NCBI GenBank assembly: GCA_002633025.1
Contig: NMRB01000055.1
Location: forward strand, 176,788-240,787
Source of the DNA: Notospermus geniculatus
Lineage: Eukaryota > Nemertea > Pilidiophora > Heteronemertea > Lineidae
DNA length: 64,000 nucleotides
Direction of reading: 5' to 3'
Shown here: positions 23,714 through 36,600 of the stretch, one piece after another
How positions within the stretch are numbered: the first letter of the stretch is position 1
How the letters are laid out: the number at the start of each line of letters is the position of its first letter
Program-made: the position numbers and the translations under genes
Notes under the pieces: model-generated
Told to the model about the DNA's origin: nothing
Database searches by the model: none
The model's input: the letters and a program-made list of their open reading frames with translations, nothing else

Positions 23714-24837
23714 TAACGTTTGTCTATTAATAACCTAATCTCTTTCAAAATTGCACAATGCAGTTTGAAATATAAAATTGGTCGCGCGTGGGACGGGAGA
23801 CTAGTCCACATGATCTGACGCCTACCGCGTTATGGCAAGGCCTGAGTAGCGTATAGGCTTAATACAGTAGAGGGTATGAAAATGATAATGAACCATATGT
23901 TGTGAACAGATCAATAATGACAGAGTCATGTGTCATTAATAGTATGAGGTTTTATTATTCAATTGAAAACAATCGGAAATATATGTACCTCATGTAACAG
24001 GCTCACTATGTCATTGTTCAGTATTAACCCTAGTATCTGTCACCAATGCCTGTGCCTGAAAAGACTTGATGGATTATGGTATCTATTCAAAAACCATCTA
24101 ACGCCTTATATTCAGAACAACGACCAAGAATGTTATGTGTTTCTATATTCCTGACATGCGTCTAGCTTTCAAGTGTGTCGGCTTAGTGAACCAGTGTCAT
24201 AGAATCTGATACTTCTTGATATAGGATGCCCTCAACAATACATTTACGGATGAAGTGGCATCATTCAATTCATCCTGTCAAAACAGGGGCATTCAGAAGC
24301 AGTACAGCCGTGGTATCGGGATGCATTCAGTCGGACTCTACAGGATGGCCCAGAAAAAGTGTCGCGGGCATCAGGAGGAGGCCCCAGACTCTATGACACT
24401 GATGGCCGAGATATTTCCTGTCAGGAACACACTGGCCTATGTGGATCTCATTTGGTTGTGGTTGGTAATGAGAGTGTAATGTTTCGGTGATAGGCCTAAA
24501 TATGGTACTAAAATAATGCATACTTTAATGAATTACGGCGGAAATGTGGGACAATAGGCCAGCATGCTTGCGGCTATGTTCTTACTTTTTGCTTTGTGTC
24601 GGAATTCCAATTGACAGCACACGTCGCCACAGCAGATCGGTTGTGCCGCCATCTATCGGGTAGCCATCAAGGTGTTTTGACAATCTAGTCCAAGAAGCCA
24701 ATACAGCTGTTCCTTGGATTTGAGGTCGCATTTTGTGAGTTTTGATGACTGTATATGTAGAAGTGAGTAATCCTATGCCTGCTGCTCTTCATTGGACTTC
24801 AGCCTAACTGGTCCGCACTGCAGCAAGGCAATAGGAG

Positions 24838-25018
24838 CTGTCAGTCAGTTGACCAATAGGAGTCGCTACGGCCCAATTCAATGGCTAGCGGACCCATTCA
24901 TGGTTGACTGAGCACCAATCAGAAGAATTTTCTCCGGGAATTTTCTATTGTATTGGTCCGCTAGAACTTTGCTGCCGTCTTTTGGCCATTAGCGCGGCTG
25001 ACTGCTCCTATTCTCGTT
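24838..25018 (+). repeat. Dispersed repeat family R1, copy 3
   Basis: This is the best-preserved member in the window, about 180 bp. It matches the reverse complement of 13985-14155 over most of its length. Its ends (CTGTCAGTCAGTTGACCAATAGGAG and ..GCGGCTGACTGCTCCTATTC in outline) contain mutually complementary GGAGCAGTCAGC/TTGACCAATAGG-type motifs. Confidence 0.7.
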
Positions 25019-25876
25019 TCACCTCTCTTGTCATCACAGGGGGCTCTGCCATCACTAACTTTTCTGAAAAGTGGTAGGCCGACGTAATAATTGTAATCTC
25101 TATGTAGTGTGGGTTTTTATAGACACTCTGTCTCGAAGTTTATAAGCAAGCCTTTATAAAGTGTGACTGAAGTTTTCCTTGTGTATCTGTCTTTTTTATA
25201 TTTCTGTATCCACTTGATGGGGATAAGAAGTAATAAATACGTTAACTTCGTAATTACCCGACCGTTCAGTTTTTATCGAAGTTCTTCGTCGGGGAGATTT
25301 CCGGTGAGCAATCGAGGTGTGAGATATCCGCCAGGCATGACGGTTCTTCCAGTTACAAAAGTGTAGCCGGATATTTCTTGTGCTTGTTGGGAGCAACGCC
25401 ATCCGATGCAAAGCGCAAGTTTTGAGTTGCCAAGAGGAGCAAGAGATGATTTCGATTTGTTTTGATATGCTGGTTGCTATTCTCTTAAGTGGTTGGCCTG
25501 TCATGCTTTAGTACCTGTCCGATTTCCAATACATTTGCTACTAATGGTTTTCAAGCGTGGAACTTTGTCGATATCCCGGCATTTCGAATGAAAGGATGAA
25601 TATTTTATGCCGCACAAAGTGCTATATTTACATATTCGTTGCAACATTCTAAAAACCTTCTCCGCACGAAGCGATGTGATCGAATTCGTTTCGTATAGTA
25701 AGTAAATAGGGCATGTGTTGAAATGTCGTCGGTGAAACTAGCTGAAAAAATGACATGCAGCGAATCAAAAATGTATACTTAACGCGATGAGTATCCATTG
25801 TGTTCCAGCAAGTCGAAAGAAATTTGTGTGCATTTTGACACTTGATACAACTTGGTGTACATGTACATTATGAACA

Positions 25877-26149
25877 TACGGTATTCTCGCTTTTTAAGGT
25901 CATTATTTATACCATGCGGATACGCAGAGCCATCCGCCCTGGAGAGCGCAGCCAATCACCGTGTAGCGTTGCCCTATTGGACGCATGATTGTTCATTCAC
26001 AAGGTCAATTACAGAATGTCACCAAAGAAATAATTGATCGTAACTGATAGTACATGTATGCTTACGCCAATTGGCTACAACCGTAAGTTTGAAGTGGGCC
26101 TATGGTTCCACATATTCGCCAAGAGACCTTAAAAAGTGAGAATACCGTA
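25877..26149. repeat. MITE with about 25-bp inverted termini
   Basis: The left terminus TACGGTATTCTCGCTTTTTA is matched by the right terminus TAAAAAGTGAGAATACCGTA with one mismatch. Length is about 273 bp. Both sides are flanked by ACATGTA-rich sequence, so the target-site duplication is unclear. Non-coding. Confidence 0.75.
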
Positions 26150-26807
26150 GTACATGTATGTACATTTACACGGATCTACTTAATGTACTCGCTCGCCTAC
26201 TGCTGATTCATGACATGAATGATCGAATATACATGTATATGGATGTTTTTAGTGTCGTTATATGGACGGATTAAACGGCAATCACGTGTCATGAACTCGA
26301 TGGACGATTATGATAGGTCGAAATCAACCCTATGACACAAACACTATAGACAGTGGTACAGCTGCTATAATATACAATCATGTAGGCTATATGCCACGAA
26401 GTCAAACAACATGGAGGGTCCCCTGTACTTGACATTTAGTCAAAAATATTATGGGCGGAATCCTATTGCCATCAAATGAATTCGTACATGCAATCTCTTC
26501 CTCAGAATTGGCAAGTATATAGTCTCATCTATTCACCATCGCAATTTGTCAAACAGTTGAGGGCTAGGTCGCCCCTAAACTATGAAATTTAGCCGAAGGC
26601 TTCCTCCTGCAGAACTCAATGTACACGCCTCAAAACTCTCTTCTTGTCTCCAAACGTTCTCGTTTTCTCCCCCGAGCAAGTACGTCGCTCGTGTACCCGT
26701 TGCAGCAGACCAATCAGGAATCCGTACCCAGGAGCTGGGCAACAAGGGTGTGGTCTAATCACAGCAGATAGGACATGTACGTAGACATGTTGTACCTTGC
26801 AGCTCGA

Positions 26808-29800
26808 CTAAAGCGGGGTAATATCCTCCAAATCGATGGAAACTTTTACGTAAATGGTATCATCTCTGATATAGTCAAGAGTATTCACTGTGTCGAGATC
26901 GACGAATTTCTGTGCTCCGAAGCTCGCGTTCCGTTCACTGACTGGTCTCCCGAGGAATGGACGATTTTCCTTGACAGTGTTCGGTTTGATTGAGAAAGTG
27001 AGGTTCCGCCTGGCACTGGGGTCCTCGCACTGGTCAATCAGGGTGAAGCAAATGCGATGGCTGAAGGGCCAGTGAAGAAGAGGGTCGTAGTCGCCCTTAC
27101 AGATGCACAGGAAAAGTGACATGTGTTTGTTGCGGGCTGAAACGAAAAAAAGAGCAGCTTTTAGTACATGTATACATACATAATCTAGATGATTACCCAC
27201 AGTGCACAACCAATCTCATGGCAGAGGACAGGGGTAGGTATAACCTACTTTGGCTCCCCCGGAACGCTAATACGGCCTGGATGGATGGTTTCACCGTAGC
27301 GTACTGATTCTTCCCCGGTCTTACCTTTCCCATCCCCATTCAAACAGGCCGACATGGTCAGACGATATCCGTGACGATGTGTGTAAAACGGCGGGCTGAA
27401 CAAAGTAGTCTTCTTCCCTGACTTGGCATCGGCCAGTCTCTCGTCATAGTGATCGATCTTCCAGAGGAACTGGACCCCGTAGATCTTTTCCAAGTTCTCT
27501 ACCTTCTTGTCGACCTTTTTCAGCAAGGCTCCCTGCTCCTGGACATATTTCTCGTGCTCGTCGATGAGGGCCTTATGGGACACCATGGCCTCACAGACCA
27601 TGCTCATGTGGCTGATTGGCTCGCTCTGCAGGTGATCCTGGATTTCTTTGCGATCAAACTGAAACGGTAAGAAGGTTCGAATCTGTAGTAATGGAGGGAA
27701 CCAATCTTTGACTTGAGTGCCAGTCCGTTGAATGAGACATGCCCAGTCCAAGCTTAAGGAGAAGCAACAGTGTCTACTCCGAGCATTAGACTAACTGCAG
27801 ATATGGACCAAGGGCAACAAAGCCAAGTCGAAAACTAAAGCATTTGATCGAGGACGGTGGTCGAAGGATATGATTGAATTGCCATGGAATCGACAAACGT
27901 ACCTTTTTTTCGCAGCCGAACGCGGAAAAAGGACAGTTGACTGGTTGCTTCGGGCAGTCTGTGTCCATGTGAATCTGAAGCTGAAGGCAGAGGAGAACAA
28001 AAGGTTAAAAGAAAACAAATATGATGAGAGGTAAGTTCTGAAAAATGAAGGGAGGGTGACGACGGGTTTCCCTTCTTAAAATGCAAAGAGTTCATGACTT
28101 GTTCTCACCTGTTCTCTTATTATCTCTGTCTTCTTACACCCATTAGGACAGGACACCGGGAACTTTGGACACTCGTTCAGATGGTCAACTTCTTCATCGG
28201 CGTAGATGGACATCGAGCAGTAGCCACACGGGACTCTGCGTCTGGTACAATCTTCATTGAGGTGTTTGTCCACGAAACGCTTTTCGAATTCAGCTCCACA
28301 CGAGTTGGGACATGTTATCATCACGAACTCGCAGTCTTCGATGTGTGACTGAAGTGAAGGTCGAATTTGCTTGCTTAAGTGTAGTTGTATGTACTTGAGG
28401 CAAATCCTCTCAGAACTCCCCAACGTAAGCTCGAACACATGATGATAGGACTAAGAATGTCTTTTCAGACAAACGGTAAGTCCCCTAGGCTACTATAGAT
28501 GAGAATGAGTCTTACTAGGCACAAGCCAACGAGTGTGGTGAGTATTGGCACGATCGTGCTTGTAGATAAGAGATGAATGAAAGGAGTGTTCAACTTATTT
28601 CAGTGTCTTACCATTAGATCAACCAAGTTGCCCGTCCATGGGCATCCTCTGGCGTGATATGAGCATTTCACCATCAGATTGTCAACCTCTTTCTGAAAAG
28701 CCTTGTCTACGTAGATCTTTTCTCGGTCGACATGGATTTGGTCTATCGGGCATCTCGGAGCTACCCTGCAAAAACAAGAATACGGTCTCATGGTCAAGCG
28801 ACTGGCAGCTGCAAGGAAAATTCACTGTCAAATGGGTTCATTCCTTGTCACCTGACTGGACCCGTTTGCCATGGGTTTCTTTAAATGGGTGGGCATGGTT
28901 AACCCATGTCCCATTGGTTTACCATACCATGTGCAGGGGAGGGTACTTGAACCCAGCTCCATAGGTTGTCCCCTATTCGGACCCATTTCGCATAGGTTCA
29001 GAGGAGTGGGTAGATAATGAAATGGGTCTGAAGTACCCACCCTATGTTGCCCACCTCAAAGAACTGATGGAACGGAGTCAGTCTTGGCCCAAACTACCCA
29101 AGGGTTGCAGTAACCCACAATGACCAGTTTCATAGGTCACTTTGGCCCATCTACGATTGCTACCCGTGGGGTGTTGGCACCCATGAGCAGCTTGGACCTG
29201 GAGCCCCAGCATCAGCTTCAGCTAGGGCACTAATTTTCAATTCTGCAACGAGCTTACGCCTCTAAGATAAGACACGTAGGGCGGGCGTGCTGCTTTCACC
29301 AGTATCTCACTAGCAACCAATCATCATCATTTCTGAAAAATCATCTTTGTTATGGTTCAGGGTAACGATTTATAGAAAATTCTTTGTGTGCTGATCGATG
29401 GAAATGTCGTCGGCACAAAATTACTCTCATTGTCTGTTATCTACATGTATCATCATTTCCCCTTGAGGTGACACAGTAATGCACACAACAATAGAAATTG
29501 TTCATAGAACCCTACTTTTTCAGGTTTATTTGTAAAAAACAACGTTGTTTACTAACGAATTATAGTAAAATTGTCCTTTCTTTCTATCGAGACATCTAAT
29601 CGCCTTTCTATGACCGAGGGGAAGTTTGACAGACATAATTGTAAAGCAATGCACTCTCCATACCCCATGTCGATTCGGTAATGAATTTTTCAATTGGACG
29701 AATATTCAATTGAACATGAGAATGGATCTTTCATTATTCATTTAGATGGAATGCCTTCAATGGTATCGACAACTGGCATAGTGAGTTGTGATAGTTTGCC

Positions 29801-31775
29801 CAGTTGGCATGGTGAGACGCGACTCTTGAGTCGCGTCCACTCTTTGTTTACTGTTGCTGTGACGATGGTACAGCGGGCAACGTTCCATCAACGAGTTTAC
29901 GTCCCATGACAAGGTTGTTGGTGATTCGTCACTCTGCTCTGGGGAGAACGGGAGAACGAGATGACGTGCCATGTCATATTTTTTAACTGTAGGCTATAAC
30001 TTAAAATTACAACCAGTTTCCGCTCTCACAAAGCACCTAACGTGATCTAATTTCATATGCCCCTTGTGAATTTAGTGTACCCTTATGTAAATTGCACTTG
30101 TTGACTACTCTGCTGTCATGGCAACACAGTGTTCTTTCGGTTGAGTTCCCGTTAATGGCGTTTCTACATCACGTCAGTGCTTCAAACGATTAAGGAGCAC
30201 TTTAAGTCAGAGGTCGTTTTTGTTGAGGGAAATAAATCGAAAACTGTAACTGGAGCCGTGTATGCATTTTGGCATTTCGATACTTGGTCATACAACTTGG
30301 ATCGTCGAACTAAGGTTTTTAGAAGAAAACGGCTGCTGTTTCGGTTCTGAATTCATCATTTCGTATAAGTCTGTGAAGAAACGTGGAGGTATAAAATAAT
30401 TTGAAAAAAAATATTTTAAAAATATTTTATACCTCATGGAAGAAAGGATAAAACATCAGAGCTATAATTTGAAGTACACTGTATGCAGCGTATTTATTAT
30501 TCGAGACTTGTTATTAAAATATGATTATATTCATCAGATATCGCACCAGCGGCTTTCAATTGCCAGGGGTTTCATTTTTCGACTGCGCTGTTTTGGAAGC
30601 ATATCGAAAAATGAACTGAAAATACCACGTCCACCCTCAGGTGGACCACCATATGTCCGAATTGGACTGCCCCAGGTTACAATTATTTCGAACAATTGAA
30701 AATCCATTCATACAAATAGAAAATATCAATGATTTCTTCTTATTATAGGCTCTAGCTTTCAATTATTCATAATATTGGACAGAAGGGGGCTCGAAGGCAA
30801 AATTCTGGAAGGGCTATTACGTCATTATTCAAAGTGTCGTCTAAATACAAAGATCGCATTTGCTAAATTCTGATCTGATTTGTAGCGCGAAATGGCTTTG
30901 CGGGGAAGATTGGTTATATGACCCGATATTAGTCCCCAGAATTGTCACATTCATCACCATAACACAAGACTAAAGTTTTTGGGCATAAAAGAGAAAGCCT
31001 GAAATTAGCATTTCCCAAGAACAGTTTCGGGAAATCAGGGAAAATACCTAACTCGTACTTCCCAAAGACAATGGGGTAGGAAGCATCAGTAGAACTTCAC
31101 AGGTTTCGTCTGATTCGTAGGGCCTCCTTCACATCCCGAGGCTAACCACTTCGTCAACACTAGGGCGGTTTAGAAATCAAACGATAAACGTAAACTTTAC
31201 GACAACGTTATTTTTCATACTACACATTACTCAGATTTTATATTGCATTTTCGGTACAAAAATAACGTTGTCGTTAACGTTTACGTTTATCGTTTGATTT
31301 CGAAACCTTCCTATTATGAAGGGGCGAACGCTACGGAACTCTGATATTCTCCTTTATCGATCTACGATGTGATAAATGAAGAATCAACTTAAAGCGTGTT
31401 ATGACACAGCAATATCAAGTTGCACATTACCACGGGGAAGAGAGACGATGCTTACCTCAGTAATTCTGGCAAACAGGAGGAACAACATCGATGACCGCAT
31501 TCCTCAAACTGTATAGGGTATCGCAAAACCTGGCAGCAAACTGGACACTCATACTTCTTTTCAAGCGGGGTGATGAAGATAACCTCGACTTCCGGTCTGT
31601 TGGACAAATTAGAACCGTACGAGTTTCTGCTATGTCCGCTGATATTGGAAGAAATCGAGTTACAGCGGTGTCCGTTCATTGAGGGTGTCCGCGCAGGAGA
31701 GGTGGACCCGGTCCGGACAGGTCCGGGAGACCGAGGTGTGCTCATCCCTTCCAGTTGGCCGTTTAATTCAGGCAT
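26808..31775 (-). CDS. TRAF-family signalling adaptor (RING, zinc fingers, TRAF domain)
   Basis: Six coding exons on the minus strand (31775-31456, 28765-28612, 28348-28109, 27980-27903, 27658-27325, 27136-26808) give a complete 484-residue protein. An in-frame stop lies upstream of the ATG. Order: a Ser-rich N-terminus; a RING finger (CPVCC..CGHRCCSSCL..CPID, split by intron 1); several TRAF-type zinc fingers (for example CPNSCGAEF, CGYCSMSIY, CPNGCKKTE, CPFSAFGCEKK); a short coiled coil (about residues 335-370); then a C-terminal TRAF/MATH domain (FLWKIDHYDERL..FYTHRHGYRL..YIRDDTIYVKV). TRAFs link TNF/Toll-type receptors to ubiquitin signalling; an intact RING suggests E3 activity. The short coiled coil resembles TRAF4 more than TRAF3/5, but the exact orthology group is not resolved. 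Intron 1 (about 2.7 kb) carries repeats. Confidence 0.92.
28840..29230. other. ACCCA/TGGGT-rich stretch in TRAF intron 1
   Basis: ACCCA and its complement TGGGT recur irregularly (for example AAATGGGTGGGC, GACCCATTTCG, AATGGGTCTG, TACCCACCC). No clean period or terminal repeat is visible, so I leave it unclassified. It is possibly a decayed repeat element. Confidence 0.35.
30385..30437. repeat. Small AT-rich palindrome in TRAF intron 1
   Basis: GGAGGTATAAAATA on the left faces TATTTTATACCTC on the right across an A-rich loop. About 50 bp in total. Too short to classify. Confidence 0.5.
31168..31307. repeat. Foldback element in TRAF intron 1
   Basis: The left arm GGTTTAGAAATCAAACGATA and onward (through AAACGTAAAC and AACGTTATTTTT) is complementary to the right arm (AAAAATAACGTTG..GTTTACGTTTATCGTTTGATTTCGAAACC in outline). 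The arms are about 48 bp with a loop of about 40 bp. Non-coding MITE-like structure. Confidence 0.8.
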
Positions 31776-32597
31776 AGCAAGTTGTAGGATTCAAGTGGTA
31801 AAAAGACCGCTGCGGCCTTGTCGCGTGACAAAATCAAAATATGGGCAGCAAGAAGCGGAACTTGGCCTAAAATGGATCATCAAACTGCAGGTTCAAGTTC
31901 TTTTTCCCGATCACGCAGTCCATGTAGAGTTCCTTTCCTTGAGAAGTTACAGTTCCGTTATGACCGACGCCACACGTGCATTTTAAATATATTTTGAAAG
32001 TTTTTACGAGTTGGTCATCCGTGAAAAATCGAATACAACAGACGTCATCACCAGATCGTGTTCCACTGCGTTGTCACCATGCACAGCTTCCGTTCTGCAC
32101 AGAACAACATCAAGAGAACTTGTCCGTCCGAGGCTGCCAACTTTTGCACAAGTTCGTCTCAAAACGATGAAATCACGTGTCCCTTGCCTTTGACATCATT
32201 CCCAAATTCAATAAGTGCTTCAATAACGATAGCAAAATACTCTTGTAACCCAGGTTAATTATTAACGTTTCCGGTGCGTCCAATACATCCCTAGCTAGAA
32301 ACTACGTAAGCAATGGCACGAATTCTATACCAGACCAGCCTGTTGCATATCGATTCTGCTTCACTGCCAACGTGCTGTCGCTACCAGCTAATAGCTACTG
32401 ACTGTACCGTATCCAAGGTATTCCACACAAGTGCGCATAAACAAGGAACGCTGCACACGGTTGCTAGCCACAGTTGATCTGCATGCATCATTTAACTGAA
32501 GGCACAACTGTTGACGAGCCTTCAAAATGCAGTGATGCCATAAATAAAATTACAAACTTTCAGTATTTTTTTTTGGGGGGGGGGGGTGAAATAACAA

Positions 32598-32948
32598 NNN
32601 NNNNNNNNNNNNNNNNNNNNNNNNNNNNNNNNNNNNNNNNNNNNNNNNNNNNNNNNNNNNNNNNNNNNNNNNNNNNNNNNNNNNNNNNNNNNNNNNNNNN
32701 NNNNNNNNNNNNNNNNNNNNNNNNNNNNNNNNNNNNNNNNNNNNNNNNNNNNNNNNNNNNNNNNNNNNNNNNNNNNNNNNNNNNNNNNNNNNNNNNNNNN
32801 NNNNNNNNNNNNNNNNNNNNNNNNNNNNNNNNNNNNNNNNNNNNNNNNNNNNNNNNNNNNNNNNNNNNNNNNNNNNNNNNNNNNNNNNNNNNNNNNNNNN
32901 NNNNNNNNNNNNNNNNNNNNNNNNNNNNNNNNNNNNNNNNNNNNNNNN
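32598..32948. other. Assembly gap (351 N)
   Basis: The run is flanked on both sides by nearly the same sequence: T-run, G-run, then TGAAATAA (about 32569-32595 and 32949-32975). The two contig ends may therefore overlap at a poly-T/poly-G tract, in which case the true gap could be small or zero. Confidence 0.9.
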
Positions 32949-33063
32949 TTTTTTTTGGGGGGGGGGGTGAAATAAACACATTTTTATGACGAAATTTTAC
33001 TTAAAACATTGTTCCTTAGACATATCAGCAGCACACGACTATTGTCATTTACTTGATCGCTGT

Positions 33064-33238
33064 CACAGGGACTTGACCCGTACGGGGTATGATGTTGTCA
33101 GCCCCCACGCACAATGCCCCGGCCCTAGTAAAAAATATCAAGAGAGAAAAAATTCCCTCTTTATATTTTTTTACTTGGGTCGGGACATTGTTCGTGGGGG
33201 CTGACAACATCATACCCCGCACGCGTCAAGTCCCTGTG
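33064..33238. mobile_element. hAT-like MITE with 8-bp target-site duplication
   Basis: The 175-bp foldback starts CACAGGGACTTGAC and ends GTCAAGTCCCTGTG, with long inner complementarity (GGGGTATGATGTTGTCAGCC facing its reverse complement). It is flanked by perfect 8-bp direct repeats ATCGCTGT (33056-33063 and 33239-33246). CA..TG ends with an 8-bp duplication are the hAT superfamily signature. It is too short to encode a transposase. Confidence 0.85.
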
Positions 33239-33678
33239 ATCGCTGTAGGCTACTAGTGACAAGCACGAACGAAATCTGCATTGTGATACCAACTCCCATC
33301 ACAGAACGCTATTGATATATACATGTAATATCATGCGGTATTATATTTCTACGAATTATGCATAATATTCATCAAGAGCTCGAGACCAACGAGGAAACTA
33401 GGTGAAGTAAAGAGAACAAAACAAAAATTGAAACAACAAATGACTTTAAGAATTGCTTGAATATCTTCCTTGTATGCAATGTTACAATATTATGTTAGTA
33501 CCATGATATTACCTACCAAGAATATATTCTTGCTATTTAATACATATTGTCGATGTCGATAGAACCACCTAATGACTATCTCGTGATCTCTCACGGAGAA
33601 ATGCATTGTACTGATAGGGCCTCATTCAATTTGTGTCCACCAACATGATCCCTAATCATTCATGTACAGTACGTTCCC

Positions 33679-36600
33679 CTACATTTTGCTGGTCTTGTCA
33701 ATAACTTCTTTGATCCAGATATCCGACGTGCAGTCACCGCCTGGGTACCTCATCTCATGGGCAAGGACCGGGCCGTCAGGCTCAAGACCAAAGTCAACCA
33801 GGAAGTTCTTGTTCAGGGAAAGACCACCGTTCACTGTGTCGCAGTCTATTTGTAGCATGATGGACCCGTGGCTGAAAAAATGAAAGTTGAGAAAAGATAA
33901 CGTGGTGTAGGCCTACTGTACCTCGATCAGTACCCAGCTCGGTCAACAGGCGTTTAAAGGCATACCGCTGTTGCTTAATATGCAGGCATGAGCAACAGCA
34001 TACGATTGGGCCCCCTCTCTTGGGAATTTCATGAGTGGGATCCAGGGAATTCAATCTAATCCGAGCTCCCAAACTTAGTCTGTCCCGTGCCCTGCTGTTA
34101 CTTCATATATAGCTGCCTCAAGGTAACAGAAAGCTATCACCAAGTTTTCACGTACTCGATCATCTGAGGGTAGAACTGTTTATCCCACGGGCTGAAGAGT
34201 GACGTGGTGACAAACAGTCGTTTGCCGTCCAGACTGAGCTGCAACATTTGAGGAGCACCGTAGAATCGCTTGCCGTTCATGACGAAAGGCTTAGGTTGTT
34301 CCTGGATGCAAAACGAAAAAGTTAATAAGCTCATTACGGATTCTGATTAGCCAAACTTTATTTCATATTCGATGTCATAGCTTGTTGGGCGGTTTCTCAC
34401 CGGTATGATATTAATCTGATCATTAACGTCAAGGCAGTGCACACTAATACTACATGTATCCATTCGCAGTTTCTGCGTCCGTCAAACTATACCGGTCTGG
34501 TACCAGGTTTGTGAAGCTGTTTTATTGCAAGCTTACGGTGAGTTCTGTGTCTTCAACGACCTTAACCCCGTCTCCTTTACACACACTTCCGCCAAGGAAG
34601 ATCTGGAATCAACAAAAACCGNCGCCGGGTACTTGGAACTACAAATAAACACGGGGATTTCGCGGTTACACTACATAAAATCCCCGTGTCTAAATAGCCC
34701 CGGCGTTGCCCCTTCGAGATCGCTGGGGCTAATAAGCACGGGGATTTCAGACACGGGTCTATTTAGACTCGGCGATTTATAGGTGTAACCGCAAAATCCC
34801 CGGGGAAAGCATGGGGATTTATGTAGTGTAACCACAGCTATTATCGTGCAATGGTCAGAGTCTCAGGCCACTGGATCAGCCCTCTTCCCATATCAAAAAA
34901 TCAAACGTGTCCTCATCTGTCTGTACAATTGTCTTTTGAAATTTTGAGGTACGCCGCTGGCAAGGAATTCGCACCTCCTTCAGTTTCACAGGACTCACCT
35001 GGCATGACTGGTAATGCCCAACCCTCCACTTTCTTAGGGGGAACCTGAATCACCTTTTCGGCCGCCCACTCTCCATTCTGGAAAATATGTAATGAATCAA
35101 TGTATGACCTAAAAAGAAACGATTCTCCCTTGGACTCACCCCATCCCAAGTTACTATTCCGGTTCATCAACAGCAACAGCTGAAACAAAAACTTTGGCTA
35201 ACAGCACACAGGATAGAAAGCCGTCCCTCTAAAGTAGGCCTAATCCAGCGTGAATGTGGCTGATACGACACAACCCAAAAAATCAGATGTTGACCATTCC
35301 AGTGGGCACCATCTTGTTTCTTACCGCCTGTTGATGGAAGTAGAAGATGGAAGAACTGAGAGCACACCCCACGAATCCCTCAGGTCTGATTGGGTCGTGC
35401 ATGAAACGGATCTCGAGGGGAATGAGACCTTCCGAGCCCAGATTTATCGTCTGTTTGACGGTGTGCTTCTCCCAGTCCCACACATACAACTCGTTACCGT
35501 ATTTTCCTGCAGAATAAAGGAGAAAATCCTGAAAACTGCACGGCAAGAAGCCAGTATACGGAAGATCTACTATCGAACCATGAATCGATTGACGCAGTAC
35601 CTGCTTCCACATCCTTTGGGTTGAATCCTTTCTTGAAGGTATTTGGTTCTCCCCACCCCGTGCTGATCATTGTGTTGAAGTATGGTTGGTACCAGAAGTC
35701 GTAGCCGAACGAACCAACGTGGCCTGGTGCTTCCCAATTCCCCTTGACGCTGAAGTCGTCGCCGTCAAGAATGATGAAGCCACCTGAAATGAGAGTCATG
35801 TAGTGTGTCTTCTCATCCTCGGCTACTGACGATTTGGATTTACTTCTGGTTTTACTTTACTTGTACTTCTTACTTGTACTTGTACTTCTTACTTCTAACT
35901 TACTTGTATCCTGGTTTTACTTGTACTTGTCTTCTGCGGTCAAACTCAAGCCAAGCGTATTGCAACAAGCTGAGAACGACGAGTATCTAGCGCCTGAACA
36001 GCGACCGACATCTTGTCAGCAATATGAAACATCTCTTCCCCGTTTTCGAATCGGTATCAGTAATATTGGTGAAGATGTAGTTCGGTGTGTCTTCATCTAA
36101 ATTCAGAACCTACCTTTTGCATTTCCCTTGGAGTCCCCCATTGCAGAAATCATCACCTCTCCATTGGCGAGACAGTGGACTGTGTGCGGAGTCCCGAGAT
36201 CACATTTGGCGTGAACTTCTTCTGGCTCGACAATCTGTGTTCACACAAAGACAAAGACAAAAATTTTGGTGCAAAGACAAAAGTGTCAATCAAATGCAAG
36301 TGGTAATAACTCTTCAACAGTGTTATGTAAAAACCGGTTATACGGAGGTTGGCACAGGCAAGTGAATAATGAATGAATAATGGACTTCGAAAAATACATG
36401 AAATGTGTTCATTATTTTCATGTCTTTGTTCGGTGTTGTAGAAATCTGACCATCCAAGGCTTCTATCAACTCACATGGAAAAGTTTTGGGTTCCTCTCAT
36501 CGGTTTTGGTGTCGAAAACGTAGATTCTGTCGCTGAATAGTGAAGGCAGAAGCAGACGGCTTCGACATTTGGACGAATTGTCAAAACAACTTGAACAGGC

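Larger units (their letters stand above)
23714..26807. other. Intergenic region with two repeats
   Basis: This lies between the transporter (ends 23713) and the 3' end of the TRAF gene (26808). It contains repeat family R1 (24838-25018) and a MITE (25877-26149). A single TIR-like fragment at 24337-24365 (TACAGGATGGCCCAGAAA) resembles the hairpin ends in the SELENOM 3' UTR. No gene was recognised. Confidence 0.45.
31776..33678. other. Region between TRAF and SELENBP1, includes assembly gap
   Basis: The TRAF promoter side is at 31776 and above, and the 3' end of SELENBP1 is at 33679. Contents: the N run at 32598-32948 and a short hAT-like element at 33064-33238. No gene was recognised in the readable sequence. 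Confidence 0.45.

Noticed and set aside
31491-31986. Plus-strand frames over the TRAF first exon
   Set aside because: They are shadows of the minus-strand RING exon.
32474-32989. Open frames spanning the N run
   Set aside because: They exist only because Ns were translated as X.
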